Shown in pieces: positions 9,068 to 21,587 of a stretch of 64,000 nt of DNA. Below the pieces are notes generated by a model that did not search any database, was not told the DNA's origin, and saw only the letters and a list, made by a program, of their open reading frames with translations. Made by a program: the position numbers and the translations under genes. This stretch comes from Methylovorus menthalis (lineage in GTDB: Bacteria; Pseudomonadota; Gammaproteobacteria; Burkholderiales; Methylophilaceae): contig NZ_JAJAQH010000006.1 of NCBI RefSeq assembly GCF_020523625.1, forward strand, positions 1,518,466 through 1,582,465, written 5' to 3'. Numbering within the stretch: the stretch's first letter is position 1; each line of letters starts with the position of its first letter.

Positions 9068-10011
9068 TGATGATCAACTCCCGGATGCTATCCCTGATAT
9101 TGGTACTGCTCAGCTTGCATGGCATGCCCGCCGCGCTCGCCGACAACAAACCCAACCCACAAGTCCTGGTGACCGAAATCAACCCGGCACGCGACGTCGG
9201 CTACCACGTCGGTGATATCCTGCATCGCACCATCATCCTGAAGGCACCCGCCAGCTACAAGCTGCTGGACACCTCACTGCCCCTCAAGGGCACGGAAAAA
9301 AAGTATCGCGGGCAGAATCAGGGCGTGGAAGTCCGCTCGGTAGATATTAGTGAAAAGCAGCAAGGCGCATTCAATATCTACACGCTCAAACTGCAATACC
9401 AGGTATTTACCAACAATGTGGTGGTGAAGCCGAGCCAGCTGCCTGCCGAATACGTCAAGTTTGGTGGCGAAGGCCGTGTATTTCAGGTGCGCATACCGTA
9501 CTGGAGCTTCCGGATTTCTCCGCTGGCGGTATATGGCTCGGTAAAAATTGAGAACGACATGAGCCAGTTACGCGGCCCCTTGTTGCTGGATAACAGCCAG
9601 CAACGCCTGAGATTGTGGATTGCGCTCGGCACGCTGGCATTATCGCTGCTGGGGCTGCTTTATATTCTGGGCAACCGCCGTTGGCTGCCTCGCATGGGCG
9701 GTGAGTTCGCTCGCGCCTATCGCGACATCAAGAAAATCCGCAAACAGAACCTGGGCCTGGAAACCGGCATGACGCGCATGCACCATGCCCTGAACCAGAG
9801 TAGCGGCGGCAGCGTGTTCAGCGCCGATGAGATCATTGCTCGCAAGCCTGCGTTTGCCAGCATGCGCGATGAGCTGAACCAGTTCTTCCGTCTGTCGCGC
9901 AGCGTGTTTTTTGATGCCACGGCCAAGCATCAGGTGCAGGGTGACCCCCAGCAATGGCTGCAACAGTTTTGCCGCCATTGCCGCGATTGCGAACGAGGGT
10001 TGAACAAGTGA
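9067..10011 (+). CDS. mxaA: MxaA, periplasmic/membrane methanol oxidation protein
   Basis: A 314-residue exported protein needed for calcium loading of methanol dehydrogenase in studied methylotrophs. The N-terminal signal peptide runs to about ALADNKP (residue 26). A periplasmic beta-rich region follows, then one transmembrane helix at about residues 180-202 (LWIALGTLALSLLGLLYIL) and a basic cytoplasmic tail of about 110 residues. The start overlaps the mxaS stop (TAATG), and the stop overlaps the GTG start of mxaC. Identification rests on topology, length and position in the mxaRSACKL order. Confidence 0.8.
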   Translation: MMINSRMLSLILVLLSLHGMPAALADNKPNPQVLVTEINPARDVGYHVGDILHRTIILKAPASYKLLDTSLPLKGTEKKYRGQNQGVEVRSVDISEKQQGAFNIYTLKLQYQVFTNNVVVKPSQLPAEYVKFGGEGRVFQVRIPYWSFRISPLAVYGSVKIENDMSQLRGPLLLDNSQQRLRLWIALGTLALSLLGLLYILGNRRWLPRMGGEFARAYRDIKKIRKQNLGLETGMTRMHHALNQSSGGSVFSADEIIARKPAFASMRDELNQFFRLSRSVFFDATAKHQVQGDPQQWLQQFCRHCRDCERGLNK

Positions 10012-10988
10012 ATTTCGTCACACCCTGGGTGCTGTTGTTTTTGCCGCTGGCACTGGTGCCGCTGCTACTGGATCGCCAGCACAGCAAGAGTTATTCGTGG
10101 ATGCAGCTGATCCCGCGCGATGGCTTGTCAGACTTGCTGGGGCTGTTGCTCAAGATACTGGCGGCCATGGCGCTCATGTTCATCATCCTGGGCATCGCCG
10201 GACCTGCCACACCTTCCCAGCCGATTGAGCGCACCGGTATCGGCGCCCAGCTGGTGCTCATCATCGACCGCAGTGCGAGTATGGACGACCCGTTTTCTGG
10301 AGCAATTGCCAGCGGACGTGCAGGTGAATCCAAAGCCGCCGCCGCCGAACGCCTGATTACCCGTTTCGTTAACGAACGCAAAAACGATATGTTTGGCATG
10401 GTGACCTTCAGTAACTCCGCCATGCATGTGCTACCGCTGACGGAGAGCAAGGAAGCCATTCTGGCCGCCATCCGAGCAGCTGGTGGCTCAGCCCTGTTCC
10501 AGACCAATATCGGTAGCGGCCTCACCACCGGCTTAGCCCAATTCGACAAGACGCCCGACTCTGGCTCGCGCGCCATTATCCTGCTATCGGATGGCGGTGG
10601 CCGCATAGGCGCAGCCACGCAGGAGAAAATTCGCGACTGGCTCGACCGCATGCATGTCACGCTGTACTGGATCGTGCTACGCCAGCCTGGCTCCATCAGT
10701 ATTTTTGATGAGACTTACAAAACGCCGGATGACAGGCCACCGCCACCCGCGATTGAGTTGAATGATTATTTCAAGACCCTGCGTTCGGGCTACCAGCCGT
10801 ATGAAGCGGAAGACCCGCAATCGCTGGCTGCCGCGATACAGGACATCAATCGCAAAGAGAAAAAACCCATCAAGTACATCGAGCAGATTCCGGGCAAGGA
10901 CTATGCGCCATGGTGTTATGCCATCGCCGCTTTTTTGATTGCCCTGTTGCTTGCCGTTAAATTTATCGAGGTCAGAACATGGCATTGA
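10008..10988 (+). CDS. mxaC: MxaC, membrane VWA protein of methanol oxidation
   Basis: A 326-residue membrane-anchored von Willebrand A protein. I choose the GTG at 10008, which overlaps the mxaA stop (GTGA) and has a GAGG sequence about ten bases upstream. An earlier in-frame ATG would lie inside mxaA. Two N-terminal transmembrane helices (about residues 4-22 and 43-64) precede the vWA domain with its metal site IIDRSASM (Asp87, Ser89, Ser91). A last helix is near the C terminus (AIAAFLIALLLAVKFI). It probably acts with MxaL and MxaS under the MxaR ATPase. Confidence 0.85.
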   Translation: MNFVTPWVLLFLPLALVPLLLDRQHSKSYSWMQLIPRDGLSDLLGLLLKILAAMALMFIILGIAGPATPSQPIERTGIGAQLVLIIDRSASMDDPFSGAIASGRAGESKAAAAERLITRFVNERKNDMFGMVTFSNSAMHVLPLTESKEAILAAIRAAGGSALFQTNIGSGLTTGLAQFDKTPDSGSRAIILLSDGGGRIGAATQEKIRDWLDRMHVTLYWIVLRQPGSISIFDETYKTPDDRPPPPAIELNDYFKTLRSGYQPYEAEDPQSLAAAIQDINRKEKKPIKYIEQIPGKDYAPWCYAIAAFLIALLLAVKFIEVRTWH

Positions 10989-11515
10989 GTGCTAAAAAAT
11001 GGACGCTGATCCTGGGCATCGCCGCAATCGCCAGCGCAGGTGTGGCTGCGAGCGAAGCTTACCGAATCAAGCAAATCGCAGCGTTTAATGCGGCCATCGG
11101 CAAAGGCGATCCGCCACAAACCGACAAGCAATCATACGAAGCCAAATTTGCCGTCGCCTACTGGCAAGCCAAGAACGGCAGGTTACAGGAAGCCACCTTG
11201 TTGTTCAGCCAGCTCAATGACCAGGGCACGGATACACAGCGCTCAGCGGTGCAATTCAATATGGGCAATATATTCTTCCTGCGTGGGCTCGCCATCAACG
11301 GCACCAACATGACCGTGCGCGACCAGACCGAATATCTGCTGACTCAGGCCAAAACCGCCTATCAGCAATCCTTGCGGCTGGATAACCACTTCTGGGATGC
11401 CCGCCATAATCTGGACCGCGTGCTCACCATGCTGCCAGCGCACCCGACGCCAGGTGTTGGCGATTCTGATTCGCCCGGTCTGATCATGGGCAATATTCCG
11501 GTTGGGCTACCTTGA
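10979..11515 (+). CDS. mxaK: MxaK, methanol oxidation accessory protein with TPR-like helices
   Basis: A 178-residue protein with an N-terminal signal anchor (WTLILGIAAIASAGVAAS) and alpha-helical repeats resembling tetratricopeptides (YWQAKNGRLQEATLLFSQL and AKTAYQQSLRLDN). It is named from its place between mxaC and mxaL; the sequence gives no enzymatic motif. It overlaps mxaC by 10 nt and almost touches mxaL. The role known from other methylotrophs is maturation of methanol dehydrogenase, and the direct partner is not known. Confidence 0.75.
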   Translation: MALSAKKWTLILGIAAIASAGVAASEAYRIKQIAAFNAAIGKGDPPQTDKQSYEAKFAVAYWQAKNGRLQEATLLFSQLNDQGTDTQRSAVQFNMGNIFFLRGLAINGTNMTVRDQTEYLLTQAKTAYQQSLRLDNHFWDARHNLDRVLTMLPAHPTPGVGDSDSPGLIMGNIPVGLP

Positions 11516-11517
11516 TC

Positions 11518-12543
11518 ATGTGGCGCACTGAGCTGCTTAAACGCTTTGGGTATTACCTCTGGCACCGCCGCGATGCCGCCATGCTGGCAATGGCGTTTGT
11601 GCTCGTGCTGGCAGCGGCATTCAAACCCACGGTGCCTATCCCTCGCAATATCTACAGCTATGTGTTTGTGGTGGATATCAGCCAGAGCATGAACGTGAAA
11701 GGCATGTACTGGCATGGGCAGGAGGTTTCGCGCCTCGATTACACCAAGAATATGCTGCATGACATTATTGGCCGCCTGCCCTGCGGCAGCCGGGTCAGCA
11801 TCTCGCTGTTTGCGGGGGTCAGTGTGGCCGCGCTTTATACACCGATTGAGGTTTGTGCCAACTACTCGGCTATCCAGGACACCATCGACCATATGGAATG
11901 GCGCATGGCCTGGTCCGGCAATAGTCGACTGCGTGATAGCACAGAGTCACTGAGCCGTTTGTTGCGCGCCCTGCCTGAAGCTTCGCAAGTGGTGTTTTTT
12001 ACCGATGGCGAAGAAGCTCCCAAGCTGCATGCCTTCAACACGCGCGATCTGAGTACCTTTCAGGGCGGCGGCTGGTTGATGGTGGGGATCGGCAGTATGG
12101 ACCCGCACCCCATCCCAAAAATGGATGAATCCAACAAGGTCATTGGCTACTGGTCAGCAGAGAATTTCACCATGCAACCGGGGATCGCCCAGATTTCGCA
12201 ACAGAATTTTGGTAACCGCGATGACAATGTGGCCCCGTCAGAAAATGACCGTTACGCTTCCCGCCTGGACGAGGAATACCTGCAGCAGCTTTCCAAGGAA
12301 ATCCACGCCACCTACATCCGCGGCGATAGCCTGCAAGCGGTGCGTAGCGCCATGAGCGAACTCAAGCCTTCCCGCCGTGATTTTTCGCCCATGCAGATCG
12401 ACTGGATACTCGCCTCGTTGGCTGCGCTCGCCATTATTGGTGCCTACACCCCGCAACGGCTGGTGCATCTATTCAAGCGGCTGCGCTCAGCCAGAGCCGA
12501 ACGTCGTCAGCGCGGCGCGGGCTCGACAGGTGTCCGCTCGTAA
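11518..12543 (+). CDS. mxaL: MxaL, membrane VWA protein of methanol oxidation
   Basis: A 341-residue membrane protein with a vWA domain. The ATG at 11518 is preferred; a TTG two codons earlier overlaps the mxaK stop (TTGA). A transmembrane helix spans about residues 21-38, the metal-site signature VVDISQSM is at residues 51-58, and a second helix near residue 300 (WILASLAALAIIGAY) anchors the C terminus, giving a periplasmic vWA domain between two helices. It is the last mxa gene here, and its final 37 bases overlap the convergent YgfX-like gene. Confidence 0.85.
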   Translation: MWRTELLKRFGYYLWHRRDAAMLAMAFVLVLAAAFKPTVPIPRNIYSYVFVVDISQSMNVKGMYWHGQEVSRLDYTKNMLHDIIGRLPCGSRVSISLFAGVSVAALYTPIEVCANYSAIQDTIDHMEWRMAWSGNSRLRDSTESLSRLLRALPEASQVVFFTDGEEAPKLHAFNTRDLSTFQGGGWLMVGIGSMDPHPIPKMDESNKVIGYWSAENFTMQPGIAQISQQNFGNRDDNVAPSENDRYASRLDEEYLQQLSKEIHATYIRGDSLQAVRSAMSELKPSRRDFSPMQIDWILASLAALAIIGAYTPQRLVHLFKRLRSARAERRQRGAGSTGVRS

Positions 12544-12974
12544 GCCCAGCGCAATTGCACGCGTAAACGGCGCAGGGCTTCAGACTCTGCGCTATCAGCA
12601 AGCAAAACAACCACCTGCGGCCAACGCTGGCCTTCACAGCGAAAACGGATCACGCTGAGCGCACTGGTTACCGTGCTATCCGGCAATATTACGATTTGCA
12701 GCGCTTCATCGTTCAGGCGCCACGCCTGCCAACCATGTTCTACTGACCAGCGCAAACCAACCCAGGCTTCCGGCACAGATCGCCAGGCTTGACGACGCAG
12801 GTGCCACACGCTTGCGACTACGATACCCACGCCTCCCACCAGCTTCATCCACCACACTACAGGCACGATCAACAATAGAAGTAGCGCACTGCTGCAGGCC
12901 GCCATGAGGATGGCCGCGAGCCGGGGCGATGGACGAAGGTCGACTTGCAGGGGCTTCACGCTATAATGTCCCAT
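12507..12974 (-). CDS. YgfX/CptA-like small membrane protein
   Basis: A 155-residue protein with two close N-terminal transmembrane segments (about residues 18-55, with PVVWWMKLVGG between them) and a soluble C-terminal part ending in RRLRVQLRWAYERTP. The topology matches the YgfX family, called inner-membrane toxin CptA in E. coli, though a toxin role is disputed. In E. coli ygfX lies beside sdhE and close to ygfZ. Here it is divergent from ygfZ with only 23 nt between the start codons, which supports the assignment. No sdhE is next to it. Its 3' end overlaps mxaL by 37 nt. Confidence 0.6.
   Translation of the reverse strand: MGHYSVKPLQVDLRPSPRLAAILMAACSSALLLLLIVPVVWWMKLVGGVGIVVASVWHLRRQAWRSVPEAWVGLRWSVEHGWQAWRLNDEALQIVILPDSTVTSALSVIRFRCEGQRWPQVVVLLADSAESEALRRLRVQLRWAYERTPVEPAPR
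12939..12967 (+). promoter_or_regulatory. Possible ygfZ promoter inside the ygfX-like gene
   Basis: A perfect -10 hexamer TATAAT (12962-12967) lies 17 nt after a weak -35 (GTCGAC, 12939-12944) and about 30 nt before the ygfZ ATG. It overlaps the first codons of the divergent YgfX-like gene, since the spacer itself is only 23 nt. Confidence 0.4.
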
Positions 12975-12997
12975 TCGATTATTGATGGCTTACTATC

Positions 12998-14035
12998 ATG
13001 ACGCAATGGCAAGAATTCTTACAGTCCCGCGGCGCCTCCGTCGTCGATGGTCGCATACATGACTTCGGTGCCCCGGCCAAAGAGCTGGCCGCCACCCGCC
13101 ACGATCATGTCATGGCCGATCTCTCACATCTGGGTTTGCTGCAGGTGGATGGTGAAGATGCCGTCACATTTCTGCAGGGCCAGCTCACCAATGATATCAA
13201 CCTGCTGAACGGAAGCACCAGCCACTATGCAGGCTATTGCACGGCAAAAGGCCGTCTGCTTGCCTTGTTTCTCGTCTTTGCCCATGAAGGCCATATCCAC
13301 CTGCAATTAAATGGCAGCTTGCTGGAGCCCATACTCAAGCGTCTGAAGATGTACGTGCTGCGCTCCAAGGTTGTGATTCAGGATGTCTCAACCAATATCG
13401 TGCGCATCGGCGTCGCAGGCAGCAATAGCGAGGCCATTCTGGGGGCCATGTTTGAGTTTGTGCCAAAAGAAATCCACGGCATCAGCACGCAGGAAAACGC
13501 CACCCTGATCCGCTTGCCTGGCACGCTACCCCGCTTTGAGATTTTCACCGCACAGGATAATGCGCAGGAACTGTGGCAGGAACTGGAACAGCACTTCGAC
13601 CCGGTAGGCCAGACCGGTTGGGACTGGCTGGAAATCGAAGCAGGCATTCCCGAGATATACCCGGCGACACAGGAAGCCTTTGTACCGCAGATGGTGAATC
13701 TGGATGCGCTGGGCGGCATTAACTTCAAGAAAGGCTGCTATACCGGCCAAGAAATCGTCGCCCGTACTCATTATCTGGGCAAGGTAAAGCGCCGGTCGCT
13801 GATTGGTAGCCTGCCGGCGGCGGATCAGATTCCCGCGCCAGGCGATGAAGTGTTTGTCGGGGAAGGTGAAGCCGCCGTCGGCCAAGTGGTCCGTAGCAGC
13901 GGTATTGCCGGAACAGAGGGCCGAGTGCTGGTGGAACTGCGTCAGGAAGCTAGCGAGGGTAAAACCGTGAGCTGGCATCAACAGCCGATCACCTGGTTGC
14001 CTATGCCTTACCCTTTCCCCCCAGACAGAAAATAA
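12998..14035 (+). CDS. ygfZ: Folate-binding protein YgfZ (iron-sulfur repair factor)
   Basis: A GcvT-like tetrahydrofolate-binding protein that supports assembly or repair of some iron-sulfur enzymes. The signature KGCYTGQE is at residues 245-252 with the key Cys247; the folate-domain block FLQGQLTND is near residue 58. The length of 345 residues is normal. It is a single gene closed by a strong terminator a few bases after the stop codon. Confidence 0.93.
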   Translation: MTQWQEFLQSRGASVVDGRIHDFGAPAKELAATRHDHVMADLSHLGLLQVDGEDAVTFLQGQLTNDINLLNGSTSHYAGYCTAKGRLLALFLVFAHEGHIHLQLNGSLLEPILKRLKMYVLRSKVVIQDVSTNIVRIGVAGSNSEAILGAMFEFVPKEIHGISTQENATLIRLPGTLPRFEIFTAQDNAQELWQELEQHFDPVGQTGWDWLEIEAGIPEIYPATQEAFVPQMVNLDALGGINFKKGCYTGQEIVARTHYLGKVKRRSLIGSLPAADQIPAPGDEVFVGEGEAAVGQVVRSSGIAGTEGRVLVELRQEASEGKTVSWHQQPITWLPMPYPFPPDRK

Positions 14036-14040
14036 GGCAG

Positions 14041-14075
14041 AATAAAGAAGCCCGCGGTTAGCGGGCTTCTTTATT
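14041..14075. terminator. Two-way rho-independent terminator
   Basis: A perfect stem AATAAAGAAGCCCGC/GCGGGCTTCTTTATT of 15 bp with a five-base loop lies between convergent ygfZ and the diguanylate cyclase gene. The A-rich and T-rich arms give a U tract in both directions. Confidence 0.9.
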
Positions 14076-14112
14076 CTGGATGATGCTTGCGTCAAGCATC
14101 TAGCAAGACGGT

Positions 14113-15576
14113 TCAGCCATTTTTGAAATTACTGAAAATCACTTGATTACGGCCCAGCGCCTTGGCCTGATACATGGCGTAGTCCGCCCGTTCAAGTACC
14201 TGCTCGATGCGTTCGCCATTCTGTACCATGGCAACGCCCAGGCTGGCGGTAAGGTGTATCGGTAGATCCTTGTGGGCCACGGGGCGGGTTTCGAGTGTCT
14301 CACGTATCTTCTCTGCCAGAAGGCGGGCATTCCGCTCATTGCAATCCTTGAGCAGGATGAGGAACTCTTCTCCGCCCCAGCGGCAGACAAAGTCCACTGA
14401 TCGCAAGCAGGAGCTAATAATCAGCGCAACTTCGGTCAGCACATGGTCACCGGCGAAATGGCCATGGCGATCATTAATCTGCTTGAAGTGATCAATATCG
14501 AGCAGGATCACCGCCAGGTCTTTGCCGTAGCGTATGCGCTCCTGCATGATGACATCAATAATGATCTCGAAAGCCTTGCGGTTAGGCAAGCGCGTCAGCG
14601 AGTCCGTGGTCGCCATGGTTTCAATCTGGGTCTGATAGCGTTTCAGCGCGAGGTTGGTGAGATACACCGTCAGGGCCGTTAACAACAGAGACACGCCAAG
14701 ATTGAGATACAAGGTATTGCGAATAACTTGCGTGGCTTCGCTCTCATTTTTTTCTACGATGAGATACCACTTGAGCTCGGGAATATAGCGGGTATTGATC
14801 AGGCGATCACTGCCCTTGTAGCGGTACTCAAATGAGCCAGTCTCTTGCGAAGTAATTTGTGGCAACAGTGCATGCAACTCGGGCAATTCGCGCACATGGC
14901 TACCGGAGATATGCTGCTTGCTGCCAGACAGCATGACGGTACCTTCTGAGGTGATGAAATACACCGAGCGACGGAATTTTTCCTGGTAACCGTCAATCAG
15001 GGCTTTGACCGAATCCACCGTCAGGCCAACACCCACCACGCCAATATAGTTTTTCGCATAATCGTAAACACGGTAATTCACGAAAATCGTCAGTGCATCC
15101 TGATGCGCAAGGTCTTTGTCTACATTGATTTCATAGGGCTGATTGAGATCACGCACGCGGAAATACCATAAATCACGTGGCTCGTTCTCCTGCACTTTTT
15201 TCAGAACACCGTTACCGTAATAGTATTGCCGGGTTTTTTCTGACACGAAAAAGCTGATGAACGTACCGTAGGTACTCTGGATTTCCTGCAGATATTTGCT
15301 GATGGACTCCACGCGGCGCTCGCCATCCAGCACCCAGTCGCGCAGGAAGGTATCCGATGCCATCATGGATGAAATAAAGACTGGCCTGACCAGATCGCGC
15401 TGAATCTCGGAATAGACATTGTCCGCCGTGAGCGGCAACTCGTTATCGCTGATGGCACGGTGAATAGAGGATTTGGACACGGAATAGCTCATCAGCGAAA
15501 TGCTGATGCCGCCCATCGCCAAGACAAGCGTCAATAAAAAAATGAGCTTGTGTCTATTCATGATGAATTTACCCAT
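14113..15576 (-). CDS. Membrane diguanylate cyclase with Cache-type sensor
   Basis: Makes the second messenger cyclic di-GMP from two GTP. The 487-residue protein has an N-terminal helix (about 11-31), a periplasmic double-Cache-like sensor (about 35-280), a second helix (about 285-308) and a C-terminal GGDEF domain. The active site reads GGEEF at 401-405. The inhibitory I-site RxxD is present as RSVD at 392-395, exactly five residues upstream, so product inhibition is likely. No EAL domain. The gene starts 12 nt after the ftsB stop and could be cotranscribed with the division gene. A second ATG five codons in is possible. Confidence 0.9.
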   Translation of the reverse strand: MGKFIMNRHKLIFLLTLVLAMGGISISLMSYSVSKSSIHRAISDNELPLTADNVYSEIQRDLVRPVFISSMMASDTFLRDWVLDGERRVESISKYLQEIQSTYGTFISFFVSEKTRQYYYGNGVLKKVQENEPRDLWYFRVRDLNQPYEINVDKDLAHQDALTIFVNYRVYDYAKNYIGVVGVGLTVDSVKALIDGYQEKFRRSVYFITSEGTVMLSGSKQHISGSHVRELPELHALLPQITSQETGSFEYRYKGSDRLINTRYIPELKWYLIVEKNESEATQVIRNTLYLNLGVSLLLTALTVYLTNLALKRYQTQIETMATTDSLTRLPNRKAFEIIIDVIMQERIRYGKDLAVILLDIDHFKQINDRHGHFAGDHVLTEVALIISSCLRSVDFVCRWGGEEFLILLKDCNERNARLLAEKIRETLETRPVAHKDLPIHLTASLGVAMVQNGERIEQVLERADYAMYQAKALGRNQVIFSNFKNG

Positions 15577-15588
15577 GAAGTCGAACTC

Positions 15589-15894
15589 TTATTTTTGTGG
15601 TGCAGTGGCTGGCGCAGGCGGCGTTTTATCAATCACCTGATAAAACACTTCATCCTGCTTGATCATCCCCAGCTCACTACGGGCGCGCTCTTCAATGGCA
15701 GCAAAGCCCTGTTTCAGATCACGCACTTCTGCGTCCAGTGTATCATTTCGCGCTTTCAACTGAGCGTTCTTGTCTTTCTGCTCACTGATTTGCCGGTTCA
15801 AGTCCCACACCCGCAACCAGCTGCCTTTGCCCAGCCACAGGGGATACTGCAGCGTCGCAATCAGTATGACAAAAATAAGGGTTAAAAATCGCAT
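15589..15894 (-). CDS. ftsB: Cell division protein FtsB
   Basis: A small bitopic septum protein that with FtsL and FtsQ activates septal peptidoglycan synthesis. The 101 residues contain one N-terminal transmembrane helix (about 3-20), a coiled coil ([20 protein letters not shown]) and the conserved [20 protein letters not shown] block. It lies just downstream of eno, the usual eno-ftsB neighbourhood in proteobacteria. A proline/alanine-rich tail ends the protein. Confidence 0.92.
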   Translation of the reverse strand: MRFLTLIFVILIATLQYPLWLGKGSWLRVWDLNRQISEQKDKNAQLKARNDTLDAEVRDLKQGFAAIEERARSELGMIKQDEVFYQVIDKTPPAPATAPQK

Positions 15895-15964
15895 GGATAC
15901 GTTTTAAATAACAATGCGCAGTCTGCCAGGCAAACTGCGCATGTTGATTTAATCCGGCAAGTGC

Positions 15965-17326
<1,362 letters not shown>

Positions 17327-17390
17327 TTAGGGTATGACGTATGGGAATTCCGGTACTGCCTGCGGACCTCTCCGCCCCGGCAGTCCACTG

Positions 17391-18230
17391 CTATAAAGTA
17401 TGCTCGATAAACCCGGCTTTTTTAACCACCCGGTCCAAGTCGACCAGCACCTGTAGCAAGTCTTTCATCTTGGGCAATGGCCAGGCATTCGGGCCATCGG
17501 ACAGCGCCTTGCTTGGGTCTGGATGGGTTTCCATGAACAGACCGGCAATCCCACTGGCCACGGCCGCACGGGCCAGAACAGGCACAAACTCGCGCTGGCC
17601 ACCGCTCTTGTCGCCCTGACCACCGGGCTGCTGCACCGAGTGGGTGGCATCAAACACCACCGGGCATTGTGTCTCGCGCATGATAGCAAGTCCGCGCATA
17701 TCCGACACCAGCGTGTTGTACCCAAACGAAGCACCGCGCTCGCAAACCATGATGGTATCTGCGCCGCCGTTGGCTTCCTTGGCTTTTTGCACGACCTGCT
17801 TCATGTCGCCTGGCGCCAGGAACTGGCCTTTCTTGATATTCACCGGCTTGCCGCAAGTGGCAACCGCGGTAATGAAATCCGTCTGACGGCAGAGGAATGC
17901 GGGCGTCTGTAATACATCAACCACCGCAGCCACATGCGGCACCTGCTCCTCGGTATGCACATCGGTCAGAATAGGCACGCCTATCTGCGCACGCACATCG
18001 TCCAGGATACGCAAGCCTTCTTCCATGCCAAAGCCGCGAAACGTCTTGGTCGAGCTGCGGTTGGCCTTGTCGTAGGACGATTTGTAGATAAACGGAATCC
18101 CGATCGCCGCGGCGATTTCCTTGAGCTGGCCAGCGGTATCAATCGCCATTTGCTTGGACTCAATGACACATGGGCCAGCGATCAGAAAAATCGGATGCTC
18201 GATACCAACATCAAAACCACATAATTTCAT
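17391..18230 (-). CDS. kdsA: KDO-8-phosphate synthase
   Basis: Condenses phosphoenolpyruvate with arabinose-5-phosphate to give KDO-8-phosphate for lipopolysaccharide. The 279-residue sequence shows the [11 protein letters not shown] start, [31 protein letters not shown] and [13 protein letters not shown] blocks. It lacks the cysteine characteristic of the metal-dependent form at the N-terminal site (here GPCVIES carries only the ordinary cysteine), so the metal class is not decided here. It sits between pyrG and eno. Confidence 0.96.
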   Translation of the reverse strand: MKLCGFDVGIEHPIFLIAGPCVIESKQMAIDTAGQLKEIAAAIGIPFIYKSSYDKANRSSTKTFRGFGMEEGLRILDDVRAQIGVPILTDVHTEEQVPHVAAVVDVLQTPAFLCRQTDFITAVATCGKPVNIKKGQFLAPGDMKQVVQKAKEANGGADTIMVCERGASFGYNTLVSDMRGLAIMRETQCPVVFDATHSVQQPGGQGDKSGGQREFVPVLARAAVASGIAGLFMETHPDPSKALSDGPNAWPLPKMKDLLQVLVDLDRVVKKAGFIEHTL

Positions 18231-18333
18231 ACATTTACGCCTTTAATAATTGCCCATGCTCACCAGAGCAGATCCCCCATCATGCAGTCTGCGATGGAAG
18301 ACTCAGGGGAGACATGCTCCCCTTTAAACCAGC

Positions 18334-20001
<1,668 letters not shown>

Positions 20002-20068
20002 TTACTGGAAACGGCCATTCGCCACAAATGACAATTGGCCTTGCCCAGCGCCCCCATGCGTCCAGCCA

Positions 20069-21535
20069 TCAGGTGTGCGCGGCACTCACCCAGCGATTGA
20101 GCAAGCGCCTGGCAGACAGCATGACTTCGGTGGCGGTGAGGCCGACAGGCCCCTGACCATGGGCCACTGCCGCATCGGCAGCCGCCCCATGCAAGTACAC
20201 CGCCAGCAAGGTAGCTTCGAGCAAATGCATGCCCTGTGCCGCCAGCGCGACAATGATGCCAGTCAAGGTATCCCCCATGCCCGCACTGCCCAGCCCGGGG
20301 TTGCCGCTTGCGTTGATCCACCAGCGCCCATCCGGTGTCGACACCACCGTGCCGCAGCCCTTGAGCAGCACAATGGCCTGATAGCGCACTGCCAGCGCTT
20401 GGGCAGAAGCAATGCGGTCTGCCTGCAGGTTGGCAGTATCGGTAGCCAGCAAGGTCGCTGCTTCGCCAGGGTGAGGTGTCATCACCACCGAACCGGCTGC
20501 TCGCTCAGCCAAACGCCGTTGCAAATCGGTATCCGCCGCCAGCAGATTCAGTGCATCGGCATCCAGCACCAGCGGCGCCGGGTTTGCCAGGGCCTGCTGC
20601 AAGGCAGCATGCGCTTCACTGGAATGCCCCATACCGGGCCCCACCGCCAGCGCATGCACAAATGGCAACTGATCAACTGCGCGCAGCATCAATTCCGGAT
20701 AATCCGCATCCAGCGCAGGAGCAGCCGGGTCCAGCAGAACGGCATAAACGCGCCCAGCGCCAAGTAGCAGCGCCGCACGGGCCGTCAGCAATGCAGCACC
20801 TGTCATGCTGGCAGCACCCCCAATCACCCCCGCACTGCCATTGCTGCCTTTGTGACTATTCAGGCGCCTGCGGGCAGGCAAGGTGAAAGGCGCATCCAGC
20901 AAGGTACCGTCGGCTTCTGGCAAAGGCGGCAAGCCGAGCAAATCCACATGCACTTTCCCGGCATGGTCCGGGCCATCGAGCGTATAGAGCCCGGGTTTGC
21001 GGCCGAGAAAGGTAATGGTATGGGTCGCACGAACAGCGGCACCCAGCACCACGCCGGTATCTGCGGCGAGGCCGCTGGGAATATCAATCGCCAGCACGGG
21101 CACCGGCAGCGCATTAATGCGAGCCACCAGGTCTGCCATGTCGCCGGTGAGCGGCCGTTGCAAGCCAATGCCAAACAAACCATCAATCACCAGCTGCCAT
21201 GACTGCGAGCCCGCCGTCGGCCACTGACTCAGCACCTCACCACCGCACTCCAGCCATCCATCATAAGCATGCGCGGCATCCGGCGGCAGACTATTGCGTT
21301 GCCCGGTAAATACCACCGTCACCTCATGCCACCAGGCCTTGAGATAACGCGCGGCGACAAACGCATCGCCGCCATTGTTGCCGGGGCCTGCCACCACCAG
21401 AATGCGGTGATGGCCTTCAGCCAATAGTGAGCGCGCCAGGGTAGCCACCGCATGCCCGGCCCGTTCCATCAAAGGTTCTGCTTTATGCTGAAGTTCCAGC
21501 GCACGCAGGGTGTCTGTCAGATATAGCGCTTGCAT
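20069..21535 (-). CDS. nnr: Bifunctional NAD(P)HX epimerase/dehydratase
   Basis: Repairs hydrated NADH and NADPH. The 488-residue protein has an N-terminal epimerase (YjeF_N) domain with VVAGPGNNGGDAFVAARYL and an ADP- or ATP-dependent dehydratase (ribokinase-like) C-terminal domain with GSNGSAGVIGGA, VMTPHPGEAATLL and NPGLGSAGMGDTLTG. The start at 21535 (MQALYLTDTLRALE) gives a normal N terminus, whereas an upstream extension reads as random sequence. It lies 52 nt downstream of the aldolase gene on the same strand. Confidence 0.93.
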   Translation of the reverse strand: MQALYLTDTLRALELQHKAEPLMERAGHAVATLARSLLAEGHHRILVVAGPGNNGGDAFVAARYLKAWWHEVTVVFTGQRNSLPPDAAHAYDGWLECGGEVLSQWPTAGSQSWQLVIDGLFGIGLQRPLTGDMADLVARINALPVPVLAIDIPSGLAADTGVVLGAAVRATHTITFLGRKPGLYTLDGPDHAGKVHVDLLGLPPLPEADGTLLDAPFTLPARRRLNSHKGSNGSAGVIGGAASMTGAALLTARAALLLGAGRVYAVLLDPAAPALDADYPELMLRAVDQLPFVHALAVGPGMGHSSEAHAALQQALANPAPLVLDADALNLLAADTDLQRRLAERAAGSVVMTPHPGEAATLLATDTANLQADRIASAQALAVRYQAIVLLKGCGTVVSTPDGRWWINASGNPGLGSAGMGDTLTGIIVALAAQGMHLLEATLLAVYLHGAAADAAVAHGQGPVGLTATEVMLSARRLLNRWVSAAHT

Positions 21536-21587
21536 GTTGACTCTCGAATATTCGTTTTTGCCTGGCCTGTAAACACCATGTGCAACG

